From JAQBVV01 sp965249205 (GTDB lineage: Bacteria; Acidobacteriota; Vicinamibacteria; Vicinamibacterales; UBA2999), in the NCBI GenBank assembly GCA_965249205.1, contig CBDFLL010000006.1, forward strand, positions 1,302,001 through 1,366,000: a stretch of DNA of 64,000 bases, written 5' to 3'. Below, piece after piece: positions 17,296 through 30,703 of the stretch. Every line of letters begins with the position of its first letter. The stretch's first letter is position 1. The notes beneath the pieces are model-generated. The model did no database searches. It had not been told where the DNA came from and was given only the letters and a program-made list of their open reading frames with translations. Both the position numbers and the translations under genes were made by a program.

Positions 17296-17721
17296 ATGTC
17301 GAAAAAAGTTCAGGCGATGGTGAAGTTGCAGATTCCCGCGGGTAAGGCCACGCCCGCTCCGCCGGTGGGAACCGCGCTCGGCCCGCACGGCGTGAACATC
17401 ATGGATTTCTGCAAGAACTACAACGCCAAGACGGCGAAGGATGAGGGGCTGATCATTCCGGTCGTGATCACGATCTACGCCGATCGAAGCTACAGCTTTA
17501 TCACCAAGACGCCGCCCGCCTCGGTGCTGCTCAAGAAAACAGCAAATCTGGCGAAGGGATCCGCCGAGCCCAACCGAGACAAGGTCGGCACGGTGACCGC
17601 CAGTCAGATCGAGGACATTGCGAAGCTCAAGATGCCCGATCTGAATTGTCAGAGTATCGATGCGGCGATTGCGACCGTTCGTGGCACAGCGCGGTCGATG
17701 GGTATCGACGTCGTCGGATAG
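17296..17721 (+). CDS. rplK: 50S ribosomal protein L11
   Basis: The 141-aa protein of the GTPase-associated centre binds 23S rRNA with L10/L12. It has the N-terminal KLQIPAGKATPAPPVG and ALGPHGVNIMDFC segments. The C-terminal rRNA-binding domain includes KTPPASVLLKK and ends MGIDVVG. It is first of the rplKAJL set. Confidence 0.96.
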   Translation: MSKKVQAMVKLQIPAGKATPAPPVGTALGPHGVNIMDFCKNYNAKTAKDEGLIIPVVITIYADRSYSFITKTPPASVLLKKTANLAKGSAEPNRDKVGTVTASQIEDIAKLKMPDLNCQSIDAAIATVRGTARSMGIDVVG

Positions 17722-17821
17722 GGCGTAGGCACCGCTTGGCTCCGAGTGAGCCATCAGCGGCGGGATGAGTAGAGAAGTGGGAGGGGCGCGAGAGCGGCCC
17801 GTCGGTACCACGAGGGGGCAC

Positions 17822-18526
17822 ATGGCAAGGCACGGCAAAAAGTTTACAGCCGCCGAAGCGCAGGTCGAAGATCGGTCGTACACGGTCGATGAGGCGATTC
17901 CTCTGATCCAGAAGTTGAAGTACGCCAAGTTCGACGAGACGGTGGAACTGTCGATGCGGCTGGGCGTGGATCCGAGGCACGCGGATCAGATGGTTCGTGG
18001 CACGGTGGTGTTGCCGCATGGACTTGGAAAGAGCAAGCGTGTGCTGGTGATCGCGGGCACGGATAAGCAGAAGGAAGCGACCGAGGCCGGAGCCGAGTTT
18101 GTCGGCGGTGACGAGCTCGTTGAGAAGGTGTTCGGGGGGTGGGTCGATTTCGACGCGGTCGTGGCCACGCCGGACATGATGCGCGCCGTCGGTCGCCTCG
18201 GGAAGGTGCTCGGACCGCGCGGCCTGATGCCCAACCCTAAGACCGGCACGGTGACGCCGAACGTTGCCCAGGCAATCACGGAGATCAAAGCGGGTAAGGT
18301 GGAGTTCAGGGTCGACAAGACTGGCATCATTCACGCGCCCGTCGGTAAGGTCTCGTTCTCAGTAGCAAACCTGGTGGCGAACGCCTACGCCCTGATCGAT
18401 AGTGTTATCCGGGCGAAGCCGCCGGCCGCCAAGGGCAAGTACGTCAAATCAGTCACCGTGTCTTCCACGATGGGGCCTGGGGTCATGATCGATGCTGCCC
18501 ACGTCGATGAGCGGACGAGGCACTAG
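17822..18526 (+). CDS. rplA: 50S ribosomal protein L1
   Basis: The 234-aa L1-stalk protein binds 23S rRNA and assists release of E-site tRNA. Key segments are the KFDETVELSMRLGVDPRHAD strand region, MPNPKTGTVT, and the C-terminal VTVSSTMGPGV. The ATG at 17822 is chosen because it gives the typical start MARHGKK. An upstream ATG at 17765 would add 19 non-conserved residues. A 100-nt spacer separates it from rplK. Confidence 0.95.
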   Translation: MARHGKKFTAAEAQVEDRSYTVDEAIPLIQKLKYAKFDETVELSMRLGVDPRHADQMVRGTVVLPHGLGKSKRVLVIAGTDKQKEATEAGAEFVGGDELVEKVFGGWVDFDAVVATPDMMRAVGRLGKVLGPRGLMPNPKTGTVTPNVAQAITEIKAGKVEFRVDKTGIIHAPVGKVSFSVANLVANAYALIDSVIRAKPPAAKGKYVKSVTVSSTMGPGVMIDAAHVDERTRH

Positions 18527-18534
18527 AGGAACCG

Positions 18535-19062
18535 ATGGCTGTTACCAGAGCGGAGAAGGAAGCACAACTCAAGGATCTGTCGGCCGTATTCGCGTCGGTC
18601 GGCACGGCGATCCTCGTGGACTACAAGGGACTGAACGTCCCACAGGCGACGGATCTGCGTCGGCGGCTCCGGGCCGCGCAAGGGCAGTACCGGGTCATCA
18701 AGAACACGGTGGCCCGAAGGGCGTGTCAGGGGACGACGCTGGGGGTGCTCGAGTCGCACTTCACGGGCACGACGGCGATCGCCTACACGAGCGACGATGC
18801 CGTGGCACTGGCCAAAGTGCTGACCACGTTCATGAAGGATGCGCCGACGCTGTCGATTAAGGCGGCGGTGTTGGAAGGCCAGGCGCTGGGGCCGGCGGAG
18901 GTCGGCGAACTGGCGACGCTGCCAGGCCGGCCGGAGCTGTATGCAAAGCTGCTCTTTGTGCTGCAGGCGCCGATGCAGCAGTTCGTTTCAGTGCTGGCGG
19001 CTGCGCCACGTGACCTGATGTCGGTACTGGTGCAGGCGGAGCAGAAGCGGAAGGAATCGTAG
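18535..19062 (+). CDS. rplJ: 50S ribosomal protein L10
   Basis: The 175-aa stalk base protein carries L7/L12 dimers on its C-terminal helix and binds 23S rRNA with its N-terminal domain (VDYKGLNVPQATDLR, YRVIKNTVARRA). It starts 8 nt after rplA. There is therefore no room for the classical L10 leader structure between rplA and rplJ. Confidence 0.95.
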   Translation: MAVTRAEKEAQLKDLSAVFASVGTAILVDYKGLNVPQATDLRRRLRAAQGQYRVIKNTVARRACQGTTLGVLESHFTGTTAIAYTSDDAVALAKVLTTFMKDAPTLSIKAAVLEGQALGPAEVGELATLPGRPELYAKLLFVLQAPMQQFVSVLAAAPRDLMSVLVQAEQKRKES

Positions 19063-19146
19063 GGCGGGACACCGCCGCGGATGGAGCGGCCCTCGGCGGG
19101 CCGACGGAGACGGCGGACCGTAGGGTCCGCCCTTGAGGAGATGGAC

Positions 19147-19536
19147 ATGGCCGAAGTGAATCAGCAGCAGGTGATCGACTACATCAAAGGCATTAGCGTC
19201 ATGGAGCTTTCGGAGCTTGTGAAGGCGCTCGAATCGGAGTTGGGCGTGTCGGCGGCGGCAGCCATGCCGATGGCGATGCCTGGCGCGGGCGCCGCGGGTG
19301 GCGCTGCGGCACCGGCCGAGGAGCAGACCGAGTTTACCGTGACGCTCACCGACATCGGCTCGCAGAAAATCAAGGTGATCAAGGCCGTTCGCGAAGTCAC
19401 CAGCCTTGGGCTGAAAGAAGCCAAGGATCTCGTCGAGAGTGCGCCGAAGGCGCTCAAGGAAGGCGTCGCTAAGGATGAAGCGGAGGCGGTCAAGAAGAAG
19501 TTCGAGGACGTCGGCGCGAAGGTGGAAATCAAGTAG
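19147..19536 (+). CDS. rplL: 50S ribosomal protein L7/L12
   Basis: The 129-aa stalk protein recruits translation GTPases. An N-terminal dimerisation region (1-33), an Ala/Gly/Pro/Met hinge (about 38-58) and the conserved C-terminal domain are present (VIKAVREVTSLGLKEAKDLV, residues 76-95). The ATG at 19147 is preferred because GAGGAG lies 5 nt upstream. ATG at 19141 would be too close to it. The 84-nt gap after rplJ holds no gene. Confidence 0.95.
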   Translation: MAEVNQQQVIDYIKGISVMELSELVKALESELGVSAAAAMPMAMPGAGAAGGAAAPAEEQTEFTVTLTDIGSQKIKVIKAVREVTSLGLKEAKDLVESAPKALKEGVAKDEAEAVKKKFEDVGAKVEIK

Positions 19537-19688
19537 GTGCTTGGTGTGTCGCGCTTCGCGCGTGGCCGGGATTCGTATGGGATCCCAGGCAGGTGCGGGG
19601 TGCGCGGCCAGCGCATCACACACGACGTCTGGCCTGGGCATGGATGCCTAGGCGTTTCTGAGCACCACGCACCACGCACGCAGCGTTG

Positions 19689-24005
<4,317 letters not shown>

Positions 24006-27000
24006 ATGAGACCAAGCTTCCACGATAGCAAGACCACGCTGCGCGCAGATTTCGACGCGATCCGCATTTCGCTCGCGTCACCGGACAAGATTCTGTCCTG
24101 GTCCTTCGGCGAGGTCACCAAGCCCGAGACGATCAACTACCGCACGTTCAAACCTGAGCGCGACGGCTTGTTCTGCGCGAAGATCTTCGGCCCGATCACG
24201 GACTGGGAGTGCCTCTGCGGCAAGTACAAGCGGATGAAGCACCGTGGAGTCATCTGCGATAAGTGCGGCGTCGAGGTGACCCAGGCCAAGGTCCGCCGGG
24301 AGCGGTTGGGGCACATCACGCTCGCCACGCCTGTGAGCCATGTCTGGTTCTTCAAGGGGCTGCCTAGCCGGATCGGTCACCTTCTCGATATCTCGCTCCG
24401 TGACCTTGAGCGCATTCTCTACTTCGAGGGCTACGTCGTCATCGATCCAGCCGAGACCGAGCTGAAGCAGAACCAGCTCCTCAATGAGGAGCAGTTTCGC
24501 AAGGCACGCGAGGACTACGGCCAGAAGTTCCGGGCCCAAATGGGCGCGGAGGCGATCAAGGAGTTGCTCAAGCGCGTCGATATCGAAGGGCTGGCCGAGG
24601 AGCTGCGCGTGAAGATGCGCAGTGAGGTGTCGGTTCAGAAGAAACTGAAGTTCGCCAAGCGTCTGAAGGTGGTCGACAGTTTCCGGCGATCGAACAACCA
24701 GCCGAACTGGATGATCCTGGACATCGTTCCGGTGATTCCGCCTGAGCTTCGTCCGCTGGTGCCGCTTGATGGCGGTCGCTTCGCCACCTCTGATCTGAAC
24801 GATCTCTATCGCCGCGTGATCAATCGCAACAACCGCCTGAAGAAGCTGATGGAGCTCAAGGCGCCAGACGTGATCATCCGCAACGAGAAACGGATGTTGC
24901 AGGAGGCGGTGGACGCGCTGTTCGATAACGGGCGTCGAGGCCGCGTGCTTCGGGGGGCCAATAACCGTCCGTTGAAATCGCTCTCAGACACGCTCAAGGG
25001 TAAGCAGGGACGTTTCCGTCAAAACCTGCTCGGAAAGCGCGTGGATTATTCGGGTCGTTCAGTCATCGTGGTCGGACCCGAGCTCAAGCTCCATCAGTGC
25101 GGTCTGCCGAAGAAGATGGCGCTCGAGCTGTTCAAGCCGTTCATCTACAACAAGCTGGAGCAGCGTGAGCTGGTTGCCACCATCAAGCAGGCAAAAGAGA
25201 TGGTGGAGCAGCAGCGTCCAGAGGTGTGGGACATCCTTGAGGAAGTGATTCGCGAGCACCCGGTATTGCTGAACCGCGCGCCGACCCTCCATCGTCTTGG
25301 TATTCAGGCGTTTGAGCCGGTGTTGGTTGAAGGCAAGGCCATTCGTATTCACCCGCTCGTCTGCACTGCGTTCAATGCCGATTTCGACGGCGACCAGATG
25401 GCCGTGCACATCCCGCTCTCGCCCGAGGCTCAGATCGAGGCGTCGGTGTTGATGATGTCGTCCAATAATGTGCTCTCACCAGCCAACGGCGCGCCGATCA
25501 CGGTGCCGTCGCAGGATATCGTGCTGGGTTGCTACTACCTGACCAAGGCCAAGGTCGGGTCAAAGGGCGAGGGACGGGCGTTTGGTAACAGCGATGACGT
25601 CCAGCTGGCGCTTGAGTGTGGAGAGATTGAAACGCTGACGCCGATTCGTCTGCGCCACACGGGGTTGCTCCAAGACCTGACGACGGCGCGCGACGATCAG
25701 GATGTGCTGCACACGGAAGTGCAGGAGGTCACGAACAAGATCATCAACACGACCGTCGGTCGTGTGATTTTCAATGCGGCGCTCCCGGCAACAATGCCCT
25801 TCGTGAACGGCTTGCTCAAGAAGAAGGGGCTGCAGCAGCTCGTGCAGAAGTGCTACCTGGACAACGGTCTTGAAATGACCGTGAGCATGCTCGATGCGCT
25901 GAAGAACCTTGGGTTCACCTACGCCACGCGGTCGGGCCTGTCGATCGGCATCGACGACCTGGTGATTCCAGGGAACAAGGCGCAGTTGGTCGAAGACGCG
26001 CGGAACGAGGTCATCAAGATCGAACAGCAGTACCTCGAAGGCGCGATCACCAATGGTGAGCGATACAACAAGATCATCGCTGTATGGTCGGAGGTGACCG
26101 AGGAGATCGCCGACGAAATGTTTACGGAGATGGCCGAGATGGACCACACGGGCAAGTATTTCAACCCCGTGTACATCATGGCGGACTCTGGCGCTCGGGG
26201 CTCCAAGCAGCAGATTCGACAGCTTGCTGGAATGCGCGGTCTCATGGCCAAACCCTCGGGCGAGATCATCGAGACGCCTATTACGTCGAATTTCCGCGAA
26301 GGCCTCACGGTGTTGCAGTACTTCATTTCGACGCACGGCGCTCGCAAGGGCCTGGCGGACACCGCGCTCAAGACGGCGGACTCGGGATATCTCACCCGCC
26401 GTCTGGTGGACGTTGCACAGGACGTCATCATCTCGGAGATCGATTGCGGGACCCTCGACGGCATTGAGGCCAGGGCGATCGTCGAGTCCGGCGAAATCAT
26501 CGAGCCGCTCCGCGACCGGATTGTCGGGCGCGTCACGCTCGAGAAAATCGTCGACCCGTTCACCGCAGAGATGATCGTCGATATCAATGGCGAGATCGAC
26601 GAAGACAAGGCGTCTGCGGTGCAGGAGGGCGGCATCGAAAAGGTCAGGATTCGGTCCGTGCTGACGTGTGCGGCGCGGCGTGGCGTGTGTGCCAGTTGCT
26701 ACGGGCGCGACCTGTCGACTGGGCGGCTCGTGGAGCTGGGCCAGGCTGCTGGTGTCATCGCCGCGCAGTCGATCGGGGAGCCGGGCACGCAGCTCACGAT
26801 GCGCACGTTCCACATCGGTGGCACGGCGTCGCGCGTGTCCGATCAGAACACCCTCGATGCGAAGCATTCCGGGACCGTGCGTTATCAGGGTTTGCAGTTC
26901 GTCGAGACCCACAAAGGTGCCGATGGCGCGAGCGGCCAGCTCATCGTCATGAACCGGAGCGGCTCGCTGGTTGTGGCCGATCAGAAGGGGCGCGATCGTG

Positions 27001-28238
27001 AGCGCTACCCGATCGTGTACGGTGCGCGCCTCAAGGTGCGTGATGGTCAGAATGTCGAGCAGGGACAGACGCTGGTGGAGTGGGATCCGTACACGTTCTC
27101 TATCCTGACTGAGGATCTGGGCGTGGTCCGCTTCAAGGACATCGTTGAAGGCACGACGGTTCACGAGGAGGTGGACGAAGTCACTGGCCTTTCGCGCTTC
27201 ATCATCATCGATTCGGCGGACGAGAAGAAGCAGCCGACGATCGAGGTTCGCGACAAGTCGGGCAAGGTCGTGCGCCGGTACCACATGCCTTCCCATGCGC
27301 ATCTGATGGTGCAGGACGGCGAGGCCGTCGAGGCTGGTGATGTGTTGGCGAAGATTCCTCGCGAGACGACCAAGACCAAGGACATCACGGGTGGTCTGCC
27401 TCGCGTGGTGGAGCTCTTCGAGGCGAGGAAGCCAAAGGATCCGGCGGTCATTTCGGAGATCGACGGCATCGTCAAGGAGGGCGGTGTCGCCAAGGGGCTG
27501 CGTAAAGTGATCATCGTTCCCGACGACGGTACCGAGCAGCGGGAGTACTCGCTGCCACGGGGCGTGCACGTTAACGTGCACGAGGGTGAGCGCGTACGGG
27601 CCGGCGAGCAGCTCATGGACGGGCCGAGCAATCCGCACGATATCCTTCGTGTCTTGGGCGAGAAGGAGCTGCAGAAGTATCTCGTGAACGAGATCCAGGA
27701 AGTCTATCGACTCCAGGGCGTGAACATTAACGACAAGCACATCGAGGTCATCGCGCGGCAGATGATGCGGTGGGTAAAGATCGAGGATGTTGGCGACACT
27801 GAGTTCCTGATTGAAGAGCAGGTCGACAAGTTCCGATTCCTTGAGGAGAACGAGCGGATCATTGGCGATGGTGGACGTCCGGCTACCGCACAGCCGCTGT
27901 TGCTTGGAATCACGAAAGCGTCGCTGTCTACCGACTCCTTTATTTCTGCGGCGTCCTTCCAGGAGACGACGCGGGTGCTGACAGAGGCGTCGATTTCCGG
28001 CAAGATCGACCATCTGCGGGGGCTCAAGGAAAACGTCACGATGGGCCGGCTGATTCCCGCGGGCACGGGCTTCGAGTACTACCGGCACGTGAGGATTCCG
28101 GTGGACGAGCCACCGCCACCGCCGGTGCTGCCGCAGCCGTCGGATGAGGAGCTCGACATGGATCGTGACATCGACTATTCGATCGATGTCGACGAGCCGA
28201 TCGCGCCAGGTCTCGGTCCGGTCGGCGACACAGAGTAG
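24006..28238 (+). CDS. rpoC: RNA polymerase subunit beta'
   Basis: Catalytic beta' subunit, 1410 aa. The N-terminal clamp zinc site is C69, C71, C84, C87. The active-site magnesium loop NADFDGDQMAVH lies at about 457-468. The second zinc site is in the CAARRGVCASCYGRD region, and the trigger-loop/bridge region includes GARGSKQQIRQLAGMRGLM. The C-terminus ends with a Pro/Asp/Glu-rich tail. It begins at the base after the rpoB stop, and a terminator lies 94 nt after its stop. A long antisense open frame over its 3' half is a coding-bias shadow. Confidence 0.97.
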   Translation: MRPSFHDSKTTLRADFDAIRISLASPDKILSWSFGEVTKPETINYRTFKPERDGLFCAKIFGPITDWECLCGKYKRMKHRGVICDKCGVEVTQAKVRRERLGHITLATPVSHVWFFKGLPSRIGHLLDISLRDLERILYFEGYVVIDPAETELKQNQLLNEEQFRKAREDYGQKFRAQMGAEAIKELLKRVDIEGLAEELRVKMRSEVSVQKKLKFAKRLKVVDSFRRSNNQPNWMILDIVPVIPPELRPLVPLDGGRFATSDLNDLYRRVINRNNRLKKLMELKAPDVIIRNEKRMLQEAVDALFDNGRRGRVLRGANNRPLKSLSDTLKGKQGRFRQNLLGKRVDYSGRSVIVVGPELKLHQCGLPKKMALELFKPFIYNKLEQRELVATIKQAKEMVEQQRPEVWDILEEVIREHPVLLNRAPTLHRLGIQAFEPVLVEGKAIRIHPLVCTAFNADFDGDQMAVHIPLSPEAQIEASVLMMSSNNVLSPANGAPITVPSQDIVLGCYYLTKAKVGSKGEGRAFGNSDDVQLALECGEIETLTPIRLRHTGLLQDLTTARDDQDVLHTEVQEVTNKIINTTVGRVIFNAALPATMPFVNGLLKKKGLQQLVQKCYLDNGLEMTVSMLDALKNLGFTYATRSGLSIGIDDLVIPGNKAQLVEDARNEVIKIEQQYLEGAITNGERYNKIIAVWSEVTEEIADEMFTEMAEMDHTGKYFNPVYIMADSGARGSKQQIRQLAGMRGLMAKPSGEIIETPITSNFREGLTVLQYFISTHGARKGLADTALKTADSGYLTRRLVDVAQDVIISEIDCGTLDGIEARAIVESGEIIEPLRDRIVGRVTLEKIVDPFTAEMIVDINGEIDEDKASAVQEGGIEKVRIRSVLTCAARRGVCASCYGRDLSTGRLVELGQAAGVIAAQSIGEPGTQLTMRTFHIGGTASRVSDQNTLDAKHSGTVRYQGLQFVETHKGADGASGQLIVMNRSGSLVVADQKGRDRERYPIVYGARLKVRDGQNVEQGQTLVEWDPYTFSILTEDLGVVRFKDIVEGTTVHEEVDEVTGLSRFIIIDSADEKKQPTIEVRDKSGKVVRRYHMPSHAHLMVQDGEAVEAGDVLAKIPRETTKTKDITGGLPRVVELFEARKPKDPAVISEIDGIVKEGGVAKGLRKVIIVPDDGTEQREYSLPRGVHVNVHEGERVRAGEQLMDGPSNPHDILRVLGEKELQKYLVNEIQEVYRLQGVNINDKHIEVIARQMMRWVKIEDVGDTEFLIEEQVDKFRFLEENERIIGDGGRPATAQPLLLGITKASLSTDSFISAASFQETTRVLTEASISGKIDHLRGLKENVTMGRLIPAGTGFEYYRHVRIPVDEPPPPPVLPQPSDEELDMDRDIDYSIDVDEPIAPGLGPVGDTE

Positions 28239-28331
28239 CGAGGCACGCCACGGGCTGTTGTCCCTGGCGAGTAAGGCTGGAATAGGGGGCCTGCGGGGGG
28301 GCGGACGCCGACCCGGAGAGGCACAGCGCAT

Positions 28332-28355
28332 GAGGCGCTACGCCTCTTTGTTTTT
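28332..28355 (+). terminator. Rho-independent terminator after rpoC
   Basis: A perfect 6-bp stem GAGGCG/CGCCTC with loop CTA is followed directly by TTTGTTTTT. It ends the rpoBC transcript and separates the core operon from the downstream accessory genes. Confidence 0.75.
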
Positions 28356-28457
28356 GGGAACGCTTCGTGTACGCTCGATGCTTCCTGTGCGCAGGAGTCT
28401 GGCTACGTACCCGATTCGTGGTCCTCGCCGGCCACGCTTTTTCGTGAGGGAGAAACG

Positions 28458-29714
28458 ATGCGAAAGGGAACATTGCTACTGGGACCGGCGGTCGCCGTAT
28501 TCCTCTTGGTCGCCCAATCGGCTCCGGTTCAGGGCCAGCGTGGGGGCCAGGTTCAGTTGCCTGCGGGGAGCGGCATGGAACTGGTGTCGACAACCTGCGC
28601 AGCCTGTCACGGGCTTAATCTCATCGCCAATTCGCCTGGTTACACGCAGGAGGAGTGGGTACACGTCTTCAGTTCGATGGTGGAGGTGCCCAACGATCAG
28701 CGCGATGTGATGGCCGGGTACTTGGCCGAGCATTTTCCGGAGAAGCCCGACGCGCTGCAAGCGGTCGTTGTTGACGGTCCGGTGAACGTGAATTTCAGAG
28801 ACTGGGTCGCGCCCACCCTTGGGCAGCGTCCACACGATCCGCTCGCCGCGCGTGACGGGTCTATTTGGTGGACCGGCCAACACCAGAGCCTGCTCGGGCG
28901 CGTCGATCCGGCGAGCGGCGAGATCAAGGAGTATCCGCTCGAGACGGCGGATTCCGGGCCGCATGGTCTGGTGGAGGACGCGGACGGCAAGATCTGGTAC
29001 ACGGGAATAAATGTCCAGGAAATCGGAGCGCTGGACCCGAGCACGGGGGCGGTCACCGAATACAAGATCACTGAGCCTGGAGTTCGCGGCCCGCATACGC
29101 CAATCTTCGACCAGGACGGCACGCTGTTCTTCACGCTGCAGTCAGGCCATGTTGGGAGACTCGTGCCCTCGACGGGCGAGATGACCGTGGCCAAGACGCC
29201 CACTGATGGCACCTATCCCTACGGTATTCAGGTGAACTCGCAGGGTGTGCCCTGGTACGTCGACTTCCGCGGCAACCGGGTCGGCAGCGTCGATCCCGAC
29301 ACGATGGAGATCACGGAATACACGCTGCCTAATCCGGACACGCGTCCCCGGCGCATCGCGCTGACGCCTGACGACGCCGTGTGGTACTCGGACTACTCCC
29401 GCGGGTATCTTGGCCGCTACGATCCGGCGACCGGCGAGACTCAGGAATGGGCGTCTCCTGGTGGCCCCGACTCCCGGCCCTACGGAATCGCGACAGTGGG
29501 AGATGTGATCTGGTACAGCGAGTCGGCGTTGAAGCCGAATACGCTCGTGCGATTTGATTCGAACACCGAGACATTCCAGACGTGGGTGATCCCAGCGGGC
29601 GGAGGCGTCGTTCGGAACATGATGGCGAGCGACGAAGGGAACCTGGTTCTGGCGGAAAGCGCTCGCAATCGCGTCACGCTGGTCGAGGTCGGAGGAAACG
29701 CCGGCACTCGCTAG
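28458..29714 (+). CDS. Cytochrome c / streptogramin-lyase-like beta-propeller protein
   Basis: The 418-aa exported protein has a signal peptide (about 1-26), a short cytochrome c segment with heme-binding CAACH at residues 47-51, and a C-terminal propeller of repeating units. The repeats read GLVEDADGKIWYT, GRLVPSTGEM, SVDPDTMEITEY and RYDPATGETQEW, typical of the Vgb (virginiamycin B lyase) family. The reaction is unknown. A periplasmic redox or sensing role is inferred from the heme and export signal. The start follows GGGAGAAACG. It lies between the rpoC terminator and a strong hairpin at 29757. Confidence 0.75.
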   Translation: MRKGTLLLGPAVAVFLLVAQSAPVQGQRGGQVQLPAGSGMELVSTTCAACHGLNLIANSPGYTQEEWVHVFSSMVEVPNDQRDVMAGYLAEHFPEKPDALQAVVVDGPVNVNFRDWVAPTLGQRPHDPLAARDGSIWWTGQHQSLLGRVDPASGEIKEYPLETADSGPHGLVEDADGKIWYTGINVQEIGALDPSTGAVTEYKITEPGVRGPHTPIFDQDGTLFFTLQSGHVGRLVPSTGEMTVAKTPTDGTYPYGIQVNSQGVPWYVDFRGNRVGSVDPDTMEITEYTLPNPDTRPRRIALTPDDAVWYSDYSRGYLGRYDPATGETQEWASPGGPDSRPYGIATVGDVIWYSESALKPNTLVRFDSNTETFQTWVIPAGGGVVRNMMASDEGNLVLAESARNRVTLVEVGGNAGTR

Positions 29715-29756
29715 CCATTGAGGCGTGCCGCGTCTGGCGGCACGGCGCATCTATGG

Positions 29757-29786
29757 AACAACGGCGGGCCCTGGCCCGCCGTTGTT
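29757..29786. terminator. Strong GC hairpin, probably bidirectional terminator
   Basis: AACAACGGCGGGCC and its reverse complement lie two bases apart, giving a 13-bp stem with a 4-nt loop. It lies between two convergent genes, the propeller gene and the DUF4159 gene. The T-tract is weak (TTGTTGTG), but on the minus strand the stem begins with AACAAC. Termination of both genes is the likely role. Confidence 0.6.
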
Positions 29787-29869
29787 GTGTACCCGACCCA
29801 CTCTTACCGGAATTTCCTCACCGCACATACGCTGGTCGAAGTGGCCTGAGGTGTCGTAACGGGAAGCGT

Positions 29870-30691
29870 TCAGTGCGTCAGTGCGTACAGGAAGGCGTTG
29901 ATCCCGAACGCGTAACCACGCGGGCTGAACGCGTAGAAGTACGAGGCGTCGTCCCCCTCGCGCTCCCAGGAGTCCTGGATGTCGGTGTTGTGCGTCATCA
30001 GCACCATGAGTCGCCCCTCGGTGTCGGCGACCGCCCGAACGACCGGCACCGCGCTGTCGGCCCCCTGTTCGGATGTGTCTCCCCCAGACCTCATAAAGAA
30101 GCCGATGTTGGGAATCTGTGGGATCTCAGTGACCTCGAACTGTGTGCGAAAGAGCACGTGATCAAGCGGCACGTCGAAGATGGGGTACTCACCTGGAGGG
30201 AGCACTTTCCGGAGCTGTCCAACCCAGTGCTGCCATTGATAGGTCCCCCAGGAGTCGTCCGTCCACAACATGCCGCCCTTGAGGAGGTACTCTCGCAGTC
30301 GTGGAGCTTCGGCGTCGGCGATGAATGCGCGCCCCGGTGCGGACATGATCACCAGTGGGCACTGAAACAGTTCGTCGCCATCTATCCGCACAAGCAGGTG
30401 ATTGGGTTGCCCTGTGCCGTCCCTGCTGACAACAATCTTGGTCAACTCCGACAGGCGAATTGACATATTGATGTCGGCGTTTGGGTAGTCGGTCGTCCAT
30501 CCCCCGCCGCGCCCGTTCAGGGCGGAGCCGTACACCATGCGGCAGTAGTGAAACTGGCCGTCAAAGTCGAGGTCGGTGGCGACCTGTGGCTGGAAGAAAC
30601 GCCGCCCGAACTGTCCTTCGGCGACACTTACGACCGCTACGAACAGAACGGCTAGGAGGAGCAGGACGCGCGCAACAAACATAGCTAGCAT
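29870..30691 (-). CDS. DUF4159 domain-containing exported protein
   Basis: The 273-aa product has a hydrophobic signal sequence (residues 3-24, ending AEG) followed by a DUF4159 domain. Recognisable parts are FHYCRMVYGS, GGGWTTDYPNADINMSIRL and LLKGGMLWTDDSWGTYQW, which resembles a ThuA/glutamine-amidotransferase-like fold. Function is unknown. DUF4159 genes are often near MoxR ATPase and von Willebrand genes, but none is here. An IS1595-type element inserted about 13 nt upstream of the start codon, so the original promoter may be displaced. ATG at 30682 is an alternative start. Confidence 0.7.
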   Translation of the reverse strand: MLAMFVARVLLLLAVLFVAVVSVAEGQFGRRFFQPQVATDLDFDGQFHYCRMVYGSALNGRGGGWTTDYPNADINMSIRLSELTKIVVSRDGTGQPNHLLVRIDGDELFQCPLVIMSAPGRAFIADAEAPRLREYLLKGGMLWTDDSWGTYQWQHWVGQLRKVLPPGEYPIFDVPLDHVLFRTQFEVTEIPQIPNIGFFMRSGGDTSEQGADSAVPVVRAVADTEGRLMVLMTHNTDIQDSWEREGDDASYFYAFSPRGYAFGINAFLYALTH

Positions 30692-30703
30692 AGTCTAGCG
30701 CGA

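Noticed and set aside
18527..18534. L10 leader between rplA and rplJ
   Set aside because: Only 8 nt separate the genes, too short for the classical L10(L12)4 binding structure.
25560..28331. Open frame of 923 codons antisense to the 3' half of rpoC
   Set aside because: It is an Arg/His/Leu-rich shadow of third-position GC bias in rpoC, with no domain, ribosome site or promoter.
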